Shown here: in pieces, positions 21,652 through 31,531 of the stretch
Layout: each line of letters opens with the position of its first letter
Position numbering within the stretch: the first letter of the stretch is position 1
Assembly: GCA_032716605.1 (NCBI GenBank)
Contig: CM064485.1
Location: forward strand, 35,922,658-35,986,657
Source: Paralithodes platypus
Taxonomy: Eukaryota > Arthropoda > Malacostraca > Decapoda > Lithodidae
Reading direction: 5' to 3'
DNA length: 64,000 nt
Position numbers and translations under genes: made by a program
Notes under the pieces: generated by a model
Database searches by the model: none
Told to the model about the DNA's origin: nothing
Seen by the model: only the letters and a program-made list of their open reading frames with translations

Positions 21652-22616
21652 AAGGAGCACAAAGGAGTACAAAGGAAATCAAGCAACAACAGGTCTAGTG
21701 ACCCTTCTAGGTTGCTTGTCCTCCAAAACACTGAGGATCAAGTGTCCAAACAGTGGTTTAGAGTGGGTAAGGGAACATTGGAAAGGGAATTACTGCCCTG
21801 GAACTAATGTCCGTGGCAGGATTAGGGAGTTAGTAGAGGACAGATGGGTTAGTAACTGAGGGGGGGATAAAATAAAGTTATTCATTTACAAACGCAGTCA
21901 GTCGCGGGTTTAATGAGAGATATTTGTCTAGGCGGAGTTTAAATGAATCAACGGTGATGCAGTCTATAATATTTCGGGGAAGCCCATTCCACAAGTTGAC
22001 AACTCGATTGAAGAAGATATTCTTAGATTCGTGCGAGTTAAAAGATTTACCAATAATTTTGCAACCGTTTCCCCGCGTGTAATTAGATTGGTCGATAGTG
22101 AAGTACTTACTACAGTTCATATTGTCGATGCCTTTGATGATTTTGAACACTTGAATTAAGTCACTTCTTAATCTGCGCTGGGTTAAAGGAAATAGATTTA
22201 ATTCTCTAAGACGCTCTTCGTATGGTTTGTTCTTTAGGCTAGGTATCATTTTGGTAACTCTACGTTGAACTCGTTCTAGCTTGTTTATATCTTTTTGGTA
22301 ATAAGGGCACCAGGATTGAACGCAGTATTCCAGAAGAGGGCGGACTAAGGAATTGTAAAGGGTTAGGATAACTTCTTTGGATTTATGCTCAAATGACCTG
22401 CCTATAAAGCCAATTATTTTGTTTGCCTTATTAACAACTTCTGAACATTGTTGACTCGGTTTTAGGTTACTCGATATTGTTACTCCCAGATCGGTTTCTC
22501 TGTTTACATTCTTAAGCTGAGTGCCATTCATCGAATAGTTTGCTTTCTCATTTAGGTATCCGACATGTAGTACTTTACATTTATCCGCATTGAAACTCAT
22601 TTGCCAAATTTGGGCC
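21650..22616 (-). mobile_element. LINE-D 3' portion, CR1-like
   Basis: On the reverse strand this is the C-terminal part of an RT frame, then a 3' untranslated region of about 200 bp. It ends in three imperfect copies of a 10-mer like TACAAAGGAG read on the plus strand at 21649-21676. The 5' side is cut off at a (TA)n tract, beyond which the Penelope-like pair begins. A more diverged piece of the same family is at 35345-35681. Confidence 0.85.
21878..22616 (-). pseudogene. LINE-D RT C-terminus
   Basis: About 245 codons run from W-Q-M-S-F-N-A-D-K-C (the block after the missing catalytic Asp pair) through DLGVTISSNLKPSQQC, LYNSLVRPLLEYCVQ, LERVQRRVTKM and VVNLWNGLPRNIID to the stop at 21878. 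The catalytic palm and endonuclease are absent. It is clearly related to LINE-B but not the same family. The apparent upstream extension into Ile-Tyr repeats is translated (TA)n. Confidence 0.9.
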
Positions 22617-22631
22617 CAACATGACAATGTT

Positions 22632-22687
<56 letters not shown>

Positions 22688-23034
22688 CTTTAATACATAC
22701 GAGGTTGAAAGAAATGGCAATTTCTGCGTTGGAAATTTTATTATTCAAAGTTTCCAGGTCTCTGATGAGTTTTCGCTGGGTGGCAGGAAGTAGATGAAGG
22801 AGATGAGCAAAATTCATGGTGGTACAGGGTTACATTAAAGTACATGAAGATACAGGATATACGACGCATTTCACTGGACAACCAGCATTATCAAGTAAGG
22901 AAGGAATGATATAAAAGGTAAACAGGAAGGGTATATATTATAGAGGGTGGAGGATCAGAGGAGGCGGAAAACAGGGGGCAAAAGTCTGCTATTGGTGGAA
23001 GGGTAAACTAGGAGAGAGAAAGGGGGTAACCGCT

Positions 23035-24084
23035 TCACGCATGCGCACTGGATGCGGGATGGTGGTCGGTAGGTGGGGTCGAAGCTGATTGGCTGCGTGT
23101 CGAGGGGCGTGGCCTAAGTTGTGTGGCGCCTGCAGAAGACGAAGCTGAAGGAGGTAGCGCGGGGGGCTGCGTCAAGGGCACCGGGGGGCGAGGAGGGGTG
23201 TTAGGTCCTGTAGGGTAGTGCCTTTTGGCAGAAGGAAGGATCTGAAGGTCCAGAGTTTGGTTGTTGATGTTGGGATGTAAGGCTTGGATATATAAAGCTT
23301 CGAGTATAGGTAATCTCCTTGGGTCACTTTCTTTATCGAGTATGGTGGTGTGTTTCTCTAACTCGTTGCGTGTGAGGTGAGGGTGGTTAGGGGTGAGATA
23401 GTGGTCTTTGATGGCTCCAGCCTGAAGGTCAAGAGTTAACCGACGTGAAAGACGAGTCTGCGTCATACCAATATAGGAATGAGGTCCACAGTCCTCATAA
23501 TTACAGGTATGTTGGTAAATGACGTGATCGTCGGTCATCGGGCTCTTTATCTTGGTGGAGGCTGGTTTGTTGCGGAGAACGAGGTTGGAGGTCTTGGGGG
23601 ATTTGTAATAAATTATTAATTTGATTTTGTTTTCTGGGTTGGTTGGGTGGACATGCTTGGAGAATATTTCTTTTAAGACGGCCTCGTCATTTTTGTGTTC
23701 AGAGGACATGTAATTGCGGTAGAAGATCTTAATTTCATTGGGGGGGTCAATGTTGGGAGGGCTTTGGGTGTACCATTTTTCAAGATGGTGGTTGATGGTG
23801 CTGGAGATGTCGGAGTTGGAGTATCCGTTATTTACTAAAACTTGGGATAGTCTTTCTAGTTCCTGGTGGGTGTCGGCCCAGGTAGAGCAGTGCGTGAGGG
23901 CTCTCCTAACATAGGCGGAGATGGAGGATAGAAGATAACGGCGGGGGCATTCACTATCGCCGTTGAGGCATTGTCCTGTGTTAGTTGGTTTAATGTAGAC
24001 GGTGGTTTTGAACCCATGGTCGTTCAGAGCTACGAGGATGTCGAGGAAGGGGAGTTGTCCATTGTTAGATTTTTCAAAGGTGAA
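23035..24084 (-). pseudogene. Penelope-like RT end plus GIY-YIG endonuclease, reverse copy
   Basis: About 350 codons are open on the reverse strand. They start at the join near 24084 with F-T-F-E-K...G-Q-L-P-F-L-D, the last RT motifs of Penelope-like elements, then YVRRALTHC and LVNNGYS. The GIY-YIG-type endonuclease follows: HVIYQHTCNYEDCGPHSYIG, R-L-S-R-R-L-T, GAIKDHYL and EALYIQALHP. A Pro-rich tail ends in the stop at 23035. The main RT body is missing. The endonuclease cuts target DNA in this group. Differences from the forward copy are few (for example TLDLQ against TLHLQ). Confidence 0.87.
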
Positions 24085-25193
24085 GGTGAAGAAAATTTAT
24101 TACCTGGCTTTACCAACATAAAACTTCACGAGAATGCCAGACATCGCACCAGCACCCTCCAGTTTCGTGAAGAACTGGTGAAGGACCAAATAATTGAAAA
24201 ACGTGAGCTCGCCAACAACCTTCGTAAAGAACGAGATGCTCTTCTACGGATTTGGGAAGACTCAACGGCGATAGTGAATGCCCCCGCCGTTATCTTCTAT
24301 CCTCCATCTCCGCCTATGTTAGGAGAGCCCTCACGCACTGCTCTACCTGGGCCGACACCCACCAGGAACTAGAAAGACTATCCCAAGTTTTAGTAAATAA
24401 CGGATACTCCAACTCCGACATCTCCAGCACCATCAACCACCATCTTGAAAAATGGTACACCCAAAGCCCTCCCAACATTGACCCCCCCAATGAAATTAAG
24501 ATCTTCTACCGCAATTACATGTCCTCTGAACACAAAAATGACGAGGCCGTCTTAAAAGAAATAATCTCCAAGCATGTTCACCCAACCAACCCGGAAAACA
24601 AAATCAAATTAATAATTTATTACAAATCCCCCAAGACCTCCAACCTCGTTCTCCGCAACAAACCAGCCTCCACCAAGATAAAGAGCCCGATGACCGACGA
24701 TCACGTCATTTACCAACATACCTGTAATTATGAGGACTGTGGACCTCATTCCTATATTGGTATGACGCAGACTCGTCTTTCACGTCGGTTAACTCTTCAC
24801 CTTCAGGCTGGAGCCATCAAAGACCACTATCTCACCCATAACCACCCTCACCTCACACGCAACGAGTTAGAGAAACACACCACCATTCTCGATAAAGAAA
24901 GTGACCCAAGGAGATTACCTATACTCGAAGCTTTATATATCCAAGCCTTACATCCCAACATCAACAACCAAACTCTGGACCTTCAGATCCTTCCTTCTGC
25001 CAAAAGGCACTACCCTACAGGACCTAACACCCCTCCTCGCCCCCCGGTGCCCTTGACGAAGCCCCCCGCGCTACCTCCTTCAGCTTCGTCTTCTGCAGGC
25101 GCCACACAACTTAGGCCACGCCCCTCGACACGCAGCCAATCAGCTTCGACCCCACCTACCGACCACCATCCCGCATCCAGTGCGCATGCGTGA
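24085..25193 (+). pseudogene. Penelope-like N-term fragment joined to GIY-YIG endonuclease, forward copy
   Basis: From 24085 the plus strand encodes the N-terminal part of the element protein (ENLLPGFTNIKLHENARHR, then a charged helix rich in Glu, Lys and Arg). Near 24250-24260 the whole RT has been deleted and the frame changes. From 24252 the C-terminal domains run open to 25193 with the same RT end, GIY-YIG endonuclease and Pro-rich tail as the reverse copy. The protein could cut DNA but not copy RNA. Confidence 0.85.
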
Positions 25194-25333
25194 AGTGGTT
25201 ACCCCCTTTCTCTCTCCTAGTTTACCCTTCCACCAATAGCAGACTTTTGCCCCCTTTTTTCCGCCTCCTCTGATCCTCCACCCTCTATAATATATACCCT
25301 TCCTGTTTACCTTTTATATCATTCCTTCCTTAC

Positions 25334-25368
25334 TTGATAATGCTGGTTGTCCAGTGAAACGCGTCGTA
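25334..25368 (+). ncRNA. Hammerhead-ribozyme-like motif in Penelope-like 3' region
   Basis: TTGATAATGCTGG-TTGT-CCAGTGAAACGCGTC has the order of a minimal hammerhead: a CUGANGA-like strand, a stem II hairpin (CTGG/CCAG), GAAA, a tiny ACGCGT stem III and a GTC cleavage triplet. Such motifs are known in Penelope-like elements. Against it, the first core strand deviates from CUGANGA (it reads UUGAUAA, with A where the catalytic G is expected), and stem I pairs over only about three bases. The reverse arm has the same motif near 22868-22902 with one change (GAAATGCGTC). Confidence 0.25.
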
Positions 25369-25410
25369 TATCCTGTATCTTCATGTACTTTAATGTAACC
25401 CTGTACCACC

Positions 25411-25561
25411 ATGAATTTTGCTCATCTCCTTCATCTACTTCCTGCCACCCAGCGAAAACTCATCAGAGACCTGGAAACTTTGAATAATAAAATTTCCAAC
25501 GCAGAAATTGCCATTTCTTTCAACCTCGTATGTATTAAAGAAAATTTATTACCTGGCTTTA

Positions 25562-25566
<5 letters not shown>
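25411..25566 (+). pseudogene. Restarted Penelope-like ORF N-terminus
   Basis: ATG at 25411 opens M-N-F-A-H-L-L-H-L-L-P-A-T-Q-R-K and continues for about 52 codons through a helical, charged stretch to LLPGFTNI, where it runs into (TA)n. The mirrored arm holds the same start at 22817-22683. The sequence connects in reading order to the N-terminal fragment at 24085, which shows it is the true beginning of the element protein. Confidence 0.8.
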
Positions 25567-25624
<58 letters not shown>

Positions 25625-25629
<5 letters not shown>

Positions 25630-25952
25630 TATATACATATATATATTTGGAATAATTTGTTTGAGATAAAGGGTTGATTATATCCGCCGTAGCTGAGGAC
25701 CAGAACGGCTGCATACCAAAATGGTCATGGACAAAAATGGACAACGGCAAAATTGGCATATTACATTCCCCAGCTGGGCTCACATCAGCCACGTACTATA
25801 ACGGCCACCAGCCAAACAGACCGTGGACTAGATCAATCACTCCCACAATAATAATGGCAATAATTGGACAGTTCACAACAATTTGGACGATTTTGCTTGG
25901 TACTCTTTAATTTGTTTAGTTATTTATTTTGTTATTATTATTTTTGTTTTAT
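25625..25952. other. Unassigned spacer
   Basis: No element is recognised. AATGGTCATGGACAAAAATGG and AATTGG words recur loosely, which suggests a decayed low-copy repeat. Confidence 0.4.
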
Positions 25953-26106
25953 GAAGGAGAAAAAAAGGCACTGCTGCCTGTAGCAAGTGTCTCACCAAAT
26001 TTGAAAGAGTGATACCGAGCCAAAGTCAAAATGTTTAGACACACGGAGCTTGAAGCAGTTTAGGTCATAGAATGAGGGAAAGACAGATTGAGAGAGAGAG
26101 AGAGTT
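25953..26106 (-). mobile_element. LINE-A 3'-end fragment
   Basis: The reverse complement matches the last 150 bp of LINE-A: the end of the RT frame around the C-F-K-L-R-V block, the stop region, and CACTTGCTACAGGCAGCAG with a short A tail. It is a very short, 5'-truncated insertion. Confidence 0.8.
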
Positions 26107-26243
26107 TACCTGTTGCTCTGATTTGCAAAGATGGCTGACCAAGCTTTCTAAAACAGTGTTCACCTTTATCATATGATGAAATGTTCAAGATAATAGGGTG
26201 TATGAGCCGTTTTATTATCAGTGCTGTAAGAGCAATTATTTAC

Positions 26244-26577
26244 TTAAGGGGAGATATCCACTTGAGGGATTTTTTTCTTGACCCCTTTCTCCCTCATGCT
26301 TAGCCCCATTGCTTTTGAGATTTTAAGACGTTTGCCCCATTAGTTTGGTGATGTTTAAGAATTTCCGCCCCATTCTGTCAATTTTAAGACCTTTCGTGCC
26401 ATTTAGGTGTCGATTTTATCCTGGCGAGCGATAGCGAGCCTGTAATTTAAGAGTAATCGGCCTTGGCCGGGAAATTTTTCTACCGAAAATGTACAAATTT
26501 ATCTTGAAAGGGGGTCAAGGGGGTGAAATTTTAAGATTGCTGGAGGAGTAGGAAACAAGCTAGAAACCTTCCCTTAA
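26244..26577 (+). mobile_element. Family B TTAA-MITE, copy B6
   Basis: It starts TTAAGGGGAGATATCCACTT and ends AACCTTCCCTTAA. It holds CCTCATGCTTAGCCCCATTG, TTTTAAGACGTTTGCCCC, the core CTGGCGAGCGATAGCGAGCC near 26421 and the GGCCTTGGCCGGG hairpin region. It lies 94 bp left of a large minisatellite. Confidence 0.87.
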
Positions 26578-26670
26578 CTAAGTATGCCAGCATGAATTCA
26601 TTGAATTGCGCCGCAGTCGATTCAGGCTGTATAGATGATTTTCCCACGAGTTACTGTATCGACTCTTATA

Positions 26671-27507
26671 TCCTATCATGTTGACCTCTATAGTATTATA
26701 TCCTATCATGTTGACCTCTATAGTATTATATCCTATCATGTTGACCTCTATAGTATTATATCCTATCATGTTGACCTCTATAGTATTATATCCTATCATG
26801 TTGACCTCTATAGTATTATATCCTATCATGTTGACCTCTATAGTATTATATCCTATCATGTTGACCTCTATAGTATTATATCCTATCATGTTGACCTCTA
26901 TAGTATTATATCCTATCATGTTGACCTCTATAGTATTATATCCTATCATGTTGACCTCTATAGTATTATATCCTATCATGTTGACCTCTATAGTATTATA
27001 TCCTATCATGTTGACCTCTATAGTATTATATCCTATCATGTTGACCTCTATAGTATTATATCCTATCATGTTGACCTCTATAGTATTATATCCTATCATG
27101 TTGACCTCTATAGTATTATATCCTATCATGTTGACCTCTATAGTATTATATCCTATCATGTTGACCTCTATAGTATTATATCCTATCATGTTGACCTCTA
27201 TAGTATTATATCCTATCATGTTGACCTCTATAGTATTATATCCTATCATGTTGACCTCTATAGTATTATCCTATCATGTTGACCTCTATAGTATTATATC
27301 CTATCATGTTGACCTCTATAGTATTATATCCTATCATGTTGACCTCTATAGTATTATATCCTATCATGTTGACCTCTATAGTATTATATCCTATCATGTT
27401 GACCTCTATAGTATTATATCCTATCATGTTGACCTCTATAGTATTATATCCTATCATGTTGACCTCTATAGTATTATATCCTATCATGTTGACCTCTATA
27501 GTATTAT
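26671..27507. repeat. 30-bp minisatellite, 28 copies
   Basis: The unit TCCTATCATGTTGACCTCTA + TAGTATTATA repeats without a visible substitution. The only change is a 2-bp deletion (TA) at about 27269 that shifts the phase. Because 30 is a multiple of three and the unit lacks stops in several frames, long artefactual frames arise on both strands. Confidence 0.98.
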
Positions 27508-27960
27508 GTCGGAGTTTGCATTTGGCAACCATTAACATTAAGCTTGAAACAACAAATGTTGTTTAACCCTTTCAGTTGAACAATGGAAACTTGCATTGTA
27601 TTCTGGCTACCAGTAGACGGTTTTCGTCGGTTTAGGTAGGACCTGTGGATGTCAAGGGGTTGTTTGGGAATGTTTTCACTAGATTGATTCATAGAGATCC
27701 TGGCAAATCTGAATAAGCAAGTTGCGTGCCGTGGCGCCGTCGTTACGCTGCCATACCCCCGTCGGTGATCGTCCTTTTACCATCATTACACCGTCATTCC
27801 CACGGTCGTCTAACGCTATTATTGACCCTCGTTTTCCACGATTAACACAGAGTTCTATTGTCACGGCCAAGATTGTGTATGCGTGAAGGGCCCTTTAGTC
27901 GAACGCAACCCGACTGATCAGAAGGCCTGTCATACGAGCTGCAAGACTGACGTAATGGAG
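27508..27960. other. Spacer with decayed family C sequence
   Basis: 27563-27660 has TTTAACCCTTTCAG and ATTCTGGCTACCAGTAGACG, the left arm of family C, without a matching right arm. The rest is unassigned. No gene is seen. Confidence 0.5.
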
Positions 27961-28288
27961 GGATTGTAAATACCAATCGAGCAGGGCGATACCCAGGGTA
28001 GGCCTCATAGTCATGTGATAAGGAGTTGTTGCAAATACTGTTTCATTTGTCTGCCTTCCCTCACTGTTGCTGTTTGTGTCTCACCTACACAAAAAGTAAT
28101 CCAGCTAGCTCTCACGAAAACTTCCTCTTCGTATTAGTTTCACTACACTAAACAAACACACCACAACTTTTTCCAATACACCGAATAAACATTTAAAATA
28201 TCAACTATCACTCTTTTAACTTTGGGAGAAACACTTGTTCCACGCAACTTTGACTTTTGTCTCTTTCATACACATATGGAAAAACAAA
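27961..28288 (+). mobile_element. ORF-less LINE-A derivative (5'UTR fused to 3'UTR)
   Basis: 27961-28199 aligns with the LINE-A 5' untranslated region (4446-4663), including CCAATCGANCAGGGC, CATGTGATAA, CAGCTAGCTCTCAC and CACTACACTAAAC. 28203-28285 aligns with the 3' untranslated region after the stop (7640-7720), including CACTCTTT and the final CACATA(T)GG + A-rich tail. The joint lies just before the ATG and just after the stop, so essentially exactly the coding region is absent. The result is a short, SINE-sized non-autonomous element. Confidence 0.82.
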
Positions 28289-28842
28289 ATCAGAGTGATT
28301 CGCCTTCCTTGATCCTACCATCTCATAGGCCTCGTAAATACAATGGATCGTAATTACTATCGGAAAGAGTGTAGTATGGGGACTGAGAATACGGCCCTAA
28401 ATCCGATGTCACTATTAATTTTGATTGCTCATAAGATTGCATGATTAATGCATAATGTTTATAGTTTCGCATCATAGTTATCGCAGAACTTTTGAATCTG
28501 CATGTGTAAACTTTCCATCACAAATTTGTGCCATCCAATTATATAATGAAAGAGTTCAACTAAATATTATTAATATTATCTAGTTGCTGATGAACTTGAA
28601 CGAATCTTGCCAATATGATTTAAAAGAACATACTATATACAACGGACTGACAAGTTGCGATACATTTATACTGAAAAAGGAACAAATGGTAAAGACCCAC
28701 TGGCACCAAAGTGTTCTCAACATTATTAAAGGAACAAATGGTAAAGACCCACTGGCACCAAAGTGTTCTCAACATTATTTTTCATAAATATATTACGTAC
28801 AAATAAGATGAATAAATACATTATATATGAAAATTACCTAGA
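28289..28842. other. Spacer with 52-bp tandem duplication
   Basis: 28679-28782 holds two copies of a 52-bp unit (GGAACAAATGGTAAAGACCC...). The remainder is AT-rich and unassigned. Confidence 0.6.
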
Positions 28843-29123
28843 CAGCTATACGGTCGTTCACAGCATCTTCGAATATGGTCGAGCATCTTCTGTGCTATGA
28901 ATTTGTGACGATATAGGGGGCGTTTTATTGACGTGTCGGTGTAGCCACGATACTTGTAGAATAGCAGGAACGACCAGATCACCCCGGAAAAAACCTTGGC
29001 GTTTGGCGTGGACTTGATCTGCTACACCGACACGTCAAGAAAACAACCCCTATATCGTCACCAATTCATAGCATAGCAGATGGCCGACCATATTCGAAGA
29101 TGCTGTGAACGACCATATAGCTG
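28843..29123. mobile_element. Fold-back element, 103-bp arms
   Basis: The left arm 28843-28945 starts CAGCTATACGGTCGTTCACA and is mirrored by the right arm 29021-29123, with about ten mismatches. The 75-bp loop is unrelated sequence. No coding content. The ends could be read as CTATAYGGTCG with an AG or CAG flank. It looks like a hairpin MITE of unknown superfamily. Confidence 0.8.
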
Positions 29124-29551
29124 CTCTCTTCAAATTAAGTGACGTGTATAAATATGGTGTCGTCATCTAGTGTAGCATAAAAGAAGCACCCAACACCTTG
29201 AAGCTCCACTGTGCCATCTACTGCGACACATATGAAACACCCAACATCTTGATGTTTCAATCGATAATCTATGGGCCTCGAAAGAGTTACAGGCTACTGA
29301 GCAGCCTACATTCCCAAGGTTGAGACATATAACACAAAATATATTCTAAATAAAAGTGTTTAATGGTAACCAAAATACTGAAATTAAAGTAATCGTGCTG
29401 AAGGGGTTAAAAACCCAAGAAATTAATCAATATTCCTGAAGGTTGATATAATTTATAACAACTGGTCCATGGGTCAGAGTGACACCACAATGTACAATCT
29501 GTATATTGTTGTGCTTATGCTATTTCAAATTGATTATCTTTACTAAAGAAT
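29124..29551. other. Spacer with partial family C arm
   Basis: 29368-29410 (TTTAATGGTAACCAAAATAC to GCTGAAGGGGTTAA) matches the right arm of family C. CACCCAACA(C/T)CTTGA occurs twice at 29194 and 29237. No gene is seen. Confidence 0.5.
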
Positions 29552-29702
29552 ATTATAGTGTGCCATTTATATTATAGTGTGCCATTTATATTATAGTGTG
29601 CCATTTATATTATAGTGTGCCATTTATATTATAGTGTGCCATTTATATTATAGTGTGCCATTTATATTATAGTGTGCCATTTATATTATAGTGTGCCATT
29701 TA
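29552..29702. repeat. 19-bp minisatellite, 8 copies
   Basis: ATTATAGTGTGCCATTTAT repeats eight times without visible change. Confidence 0.97.
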
Positions 29703-29882
29703 GTAATCGTTACAGGAGTTCATGGAGATAATTTAACCACTCTGGATATTATAATTTAACCACTCTGGATATTATAATTCGTAAAATTTGACCGCGTTGG
29801 TTTATACTATTTCTGGACGTGGCTCTTGTACAGGCGTTGAGATAATTAAATAACCCTTCCTTATGATACAACCCAATGATCT

Positions 29883-30848
29883 GTTTTATGTGGTTTACTC
29901 CTATGTTTATAATACTTCGTCAGTGTTTTATGTGGTTTACTCCTATGTTTATAATACTTCGTCAGTGTTTTATGTGGTTTACTCCTATGTTTATAATACT
30001 TCGTCAGTGTTTTATGTGGTTTACTCCTATGTTTATAATACTTCGTCAGTGTTTTATGTGGTTTACTCCTATGTTTATAATACTTCGTCAGTGTTTTATG
30101 TGGTTTACTCCTATGTTTATAATACTTCGTCAGTGTTTTATGTGGTTTACTCCTATGTTTATAATACTTCGTCAGTGTTTTATGTGGTTTACTCCTATGT
30201 TTATAATACTTCGTCAGTGTTTTATGTGGTTTACTCCTATGTTTATAATACTTCGTCAGTGTTTTATGTGGTTTACTCCTATGTTTATAATACTTCGTCA
30301 GTGTTTTATGTGGTTTACTCCTATGTTTATAATACTTCGTCAGTGTTTTATGTGGTTTACTCCTATGTTTATAATACTTCGTCAGTGTTTTATGTGGTTT
30401 ACTCCTATGTTTATAATACTTCGTCAGTGTTTTATGTGGTTTACTCCTATGTTTATAATACTTCGTCAATGTTTTATGTGGTTTACTCCTATGTTTATAA
30501 TACTTCGTCAGTGTTTTATGTGGTTTACTCCTATGTTTATAATACTTCGTCAGTGTTTTATGTGGTTTACTCCTATGTTTATAATACTTCGTCAGTGTTT
30601 TATGTGGTTTACTCCTATGTTTATAATACTTCGTCAGTGTTTTATGTGGTTTACTCCTATGTTTATAATACTTCGTCAGTGTTTTATGTGGTTTACTCCT
30701 ATGTTTATAATACTTCGTCAGTGTTTTATGTGGTTTACTCCTATGTTTATAATACTTCGTCAGTGTTTTATGTGGTTTACTCCTATGTTTATAATACTTC
30801 GTCAGTGTTTTATGTGGTTTACTCCTATGTTTATAATACTTCGTCAGT
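29883..30848. repeat. 42-bp minisatellite, 23 copies
   Basis: The unit GTTTTATGTGGTTTACTCCT...TACTTCGTCAGT is repeated 23 times with one visible substitution (G to A at about 30469). Its length is a multiple of three and it is stop-free in several frames, giving spurious 330-345-codon frames on both strands made of a 14-residue repeat. Confidence 0.98.
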
Positions 30849-31255
30849 GTTTTAGAATTGCTCCTTCTAATACTATAAACATTATTCATGCTCACTATTG
30901 TACATCTAAATAGTAAAAATTACTAAAAACAGATACTGATCTGGAATAACTTGAGGAAATAATTGAAATAATGATTTATACTTAATCGTTAACTACCATT
31001 AAACAATTTAGCTATGACAAGTAGTTTGCAGACGTTTGATTATTATCTGTTTTGTTTTGTATAACAATTTGGCATTATTTATACGTAATACATTACATTT
31101 TTGAAGCAATTGTATTGGAAATGTTATGGATTATTTTACATTAAATTGTTATCTGAGCAAGTGATGTACAGGTAATTTCTATTCCAAGACTAAAATTATT
31201 AAGGTGAATTAAAATAATTTAACACAACATAGAATATTGCAGTACATAAAGCTAA

Positions 31256-31331
<76 letters not shown>

Positions 31332-31433
31332 AACAGAGAGATACAGATACAGAAAGCATTAAGGTCAAAGGTTCACATCACTGGTCTTTGATGGTTGGCA
31401 AGAAGTATGTTCGCGAATGTATGTGTGTGTGTG

Positions 31434-31531
<98 letters not shown>

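Larger units (their letters stand above)
22623..25624. mobile_element. Penelope-like elements as a 1.29-kb inverted repeat
   Basis: The segments 22683-23968 (reverse) and 24261-25545 (forward) are almost identical over about 1285 bp with at most a 1-bp length difference. They are separated by 292 bp and flanked by (TA)n at 22632-22682 and 25566-25624. Each arm carries the GIY-YIG endonuclease end of a Penelope-like protein, a 3' region of about 220 bp, and then the start of the same protein (M-N-F-A-H-L-L) again. A 3' end followed by a fresh 5' end is the tandem 'pseudo-LTR' arrangement known for these elements; here it is also inverted. The centre joins the RT end of one copy to an N-terminal piece of the other near 24085. 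Confidence 0.85.

Noticed and set aside
21393..21859. Ile-Tyr repeat proteins
   Set aside because: Translated (TA)n; the same occurs at 22581-22817, 25559-25792, 31378-31678, 58069-58275 and 61625-61973.
26578..27538. Long open frames (up to 285 codons) on both strands
   Set aside because: They are translations of the stop-free 30-bp minisatellite; several frames are open at once and none has flanking coding sequence.
29861..30913. Frames of 330-345 codons encoding 14-residue repeats
   Set aside because: Artefact of a 42-bp unit, which is a multiple of three. Plus and minus frames are equally open.
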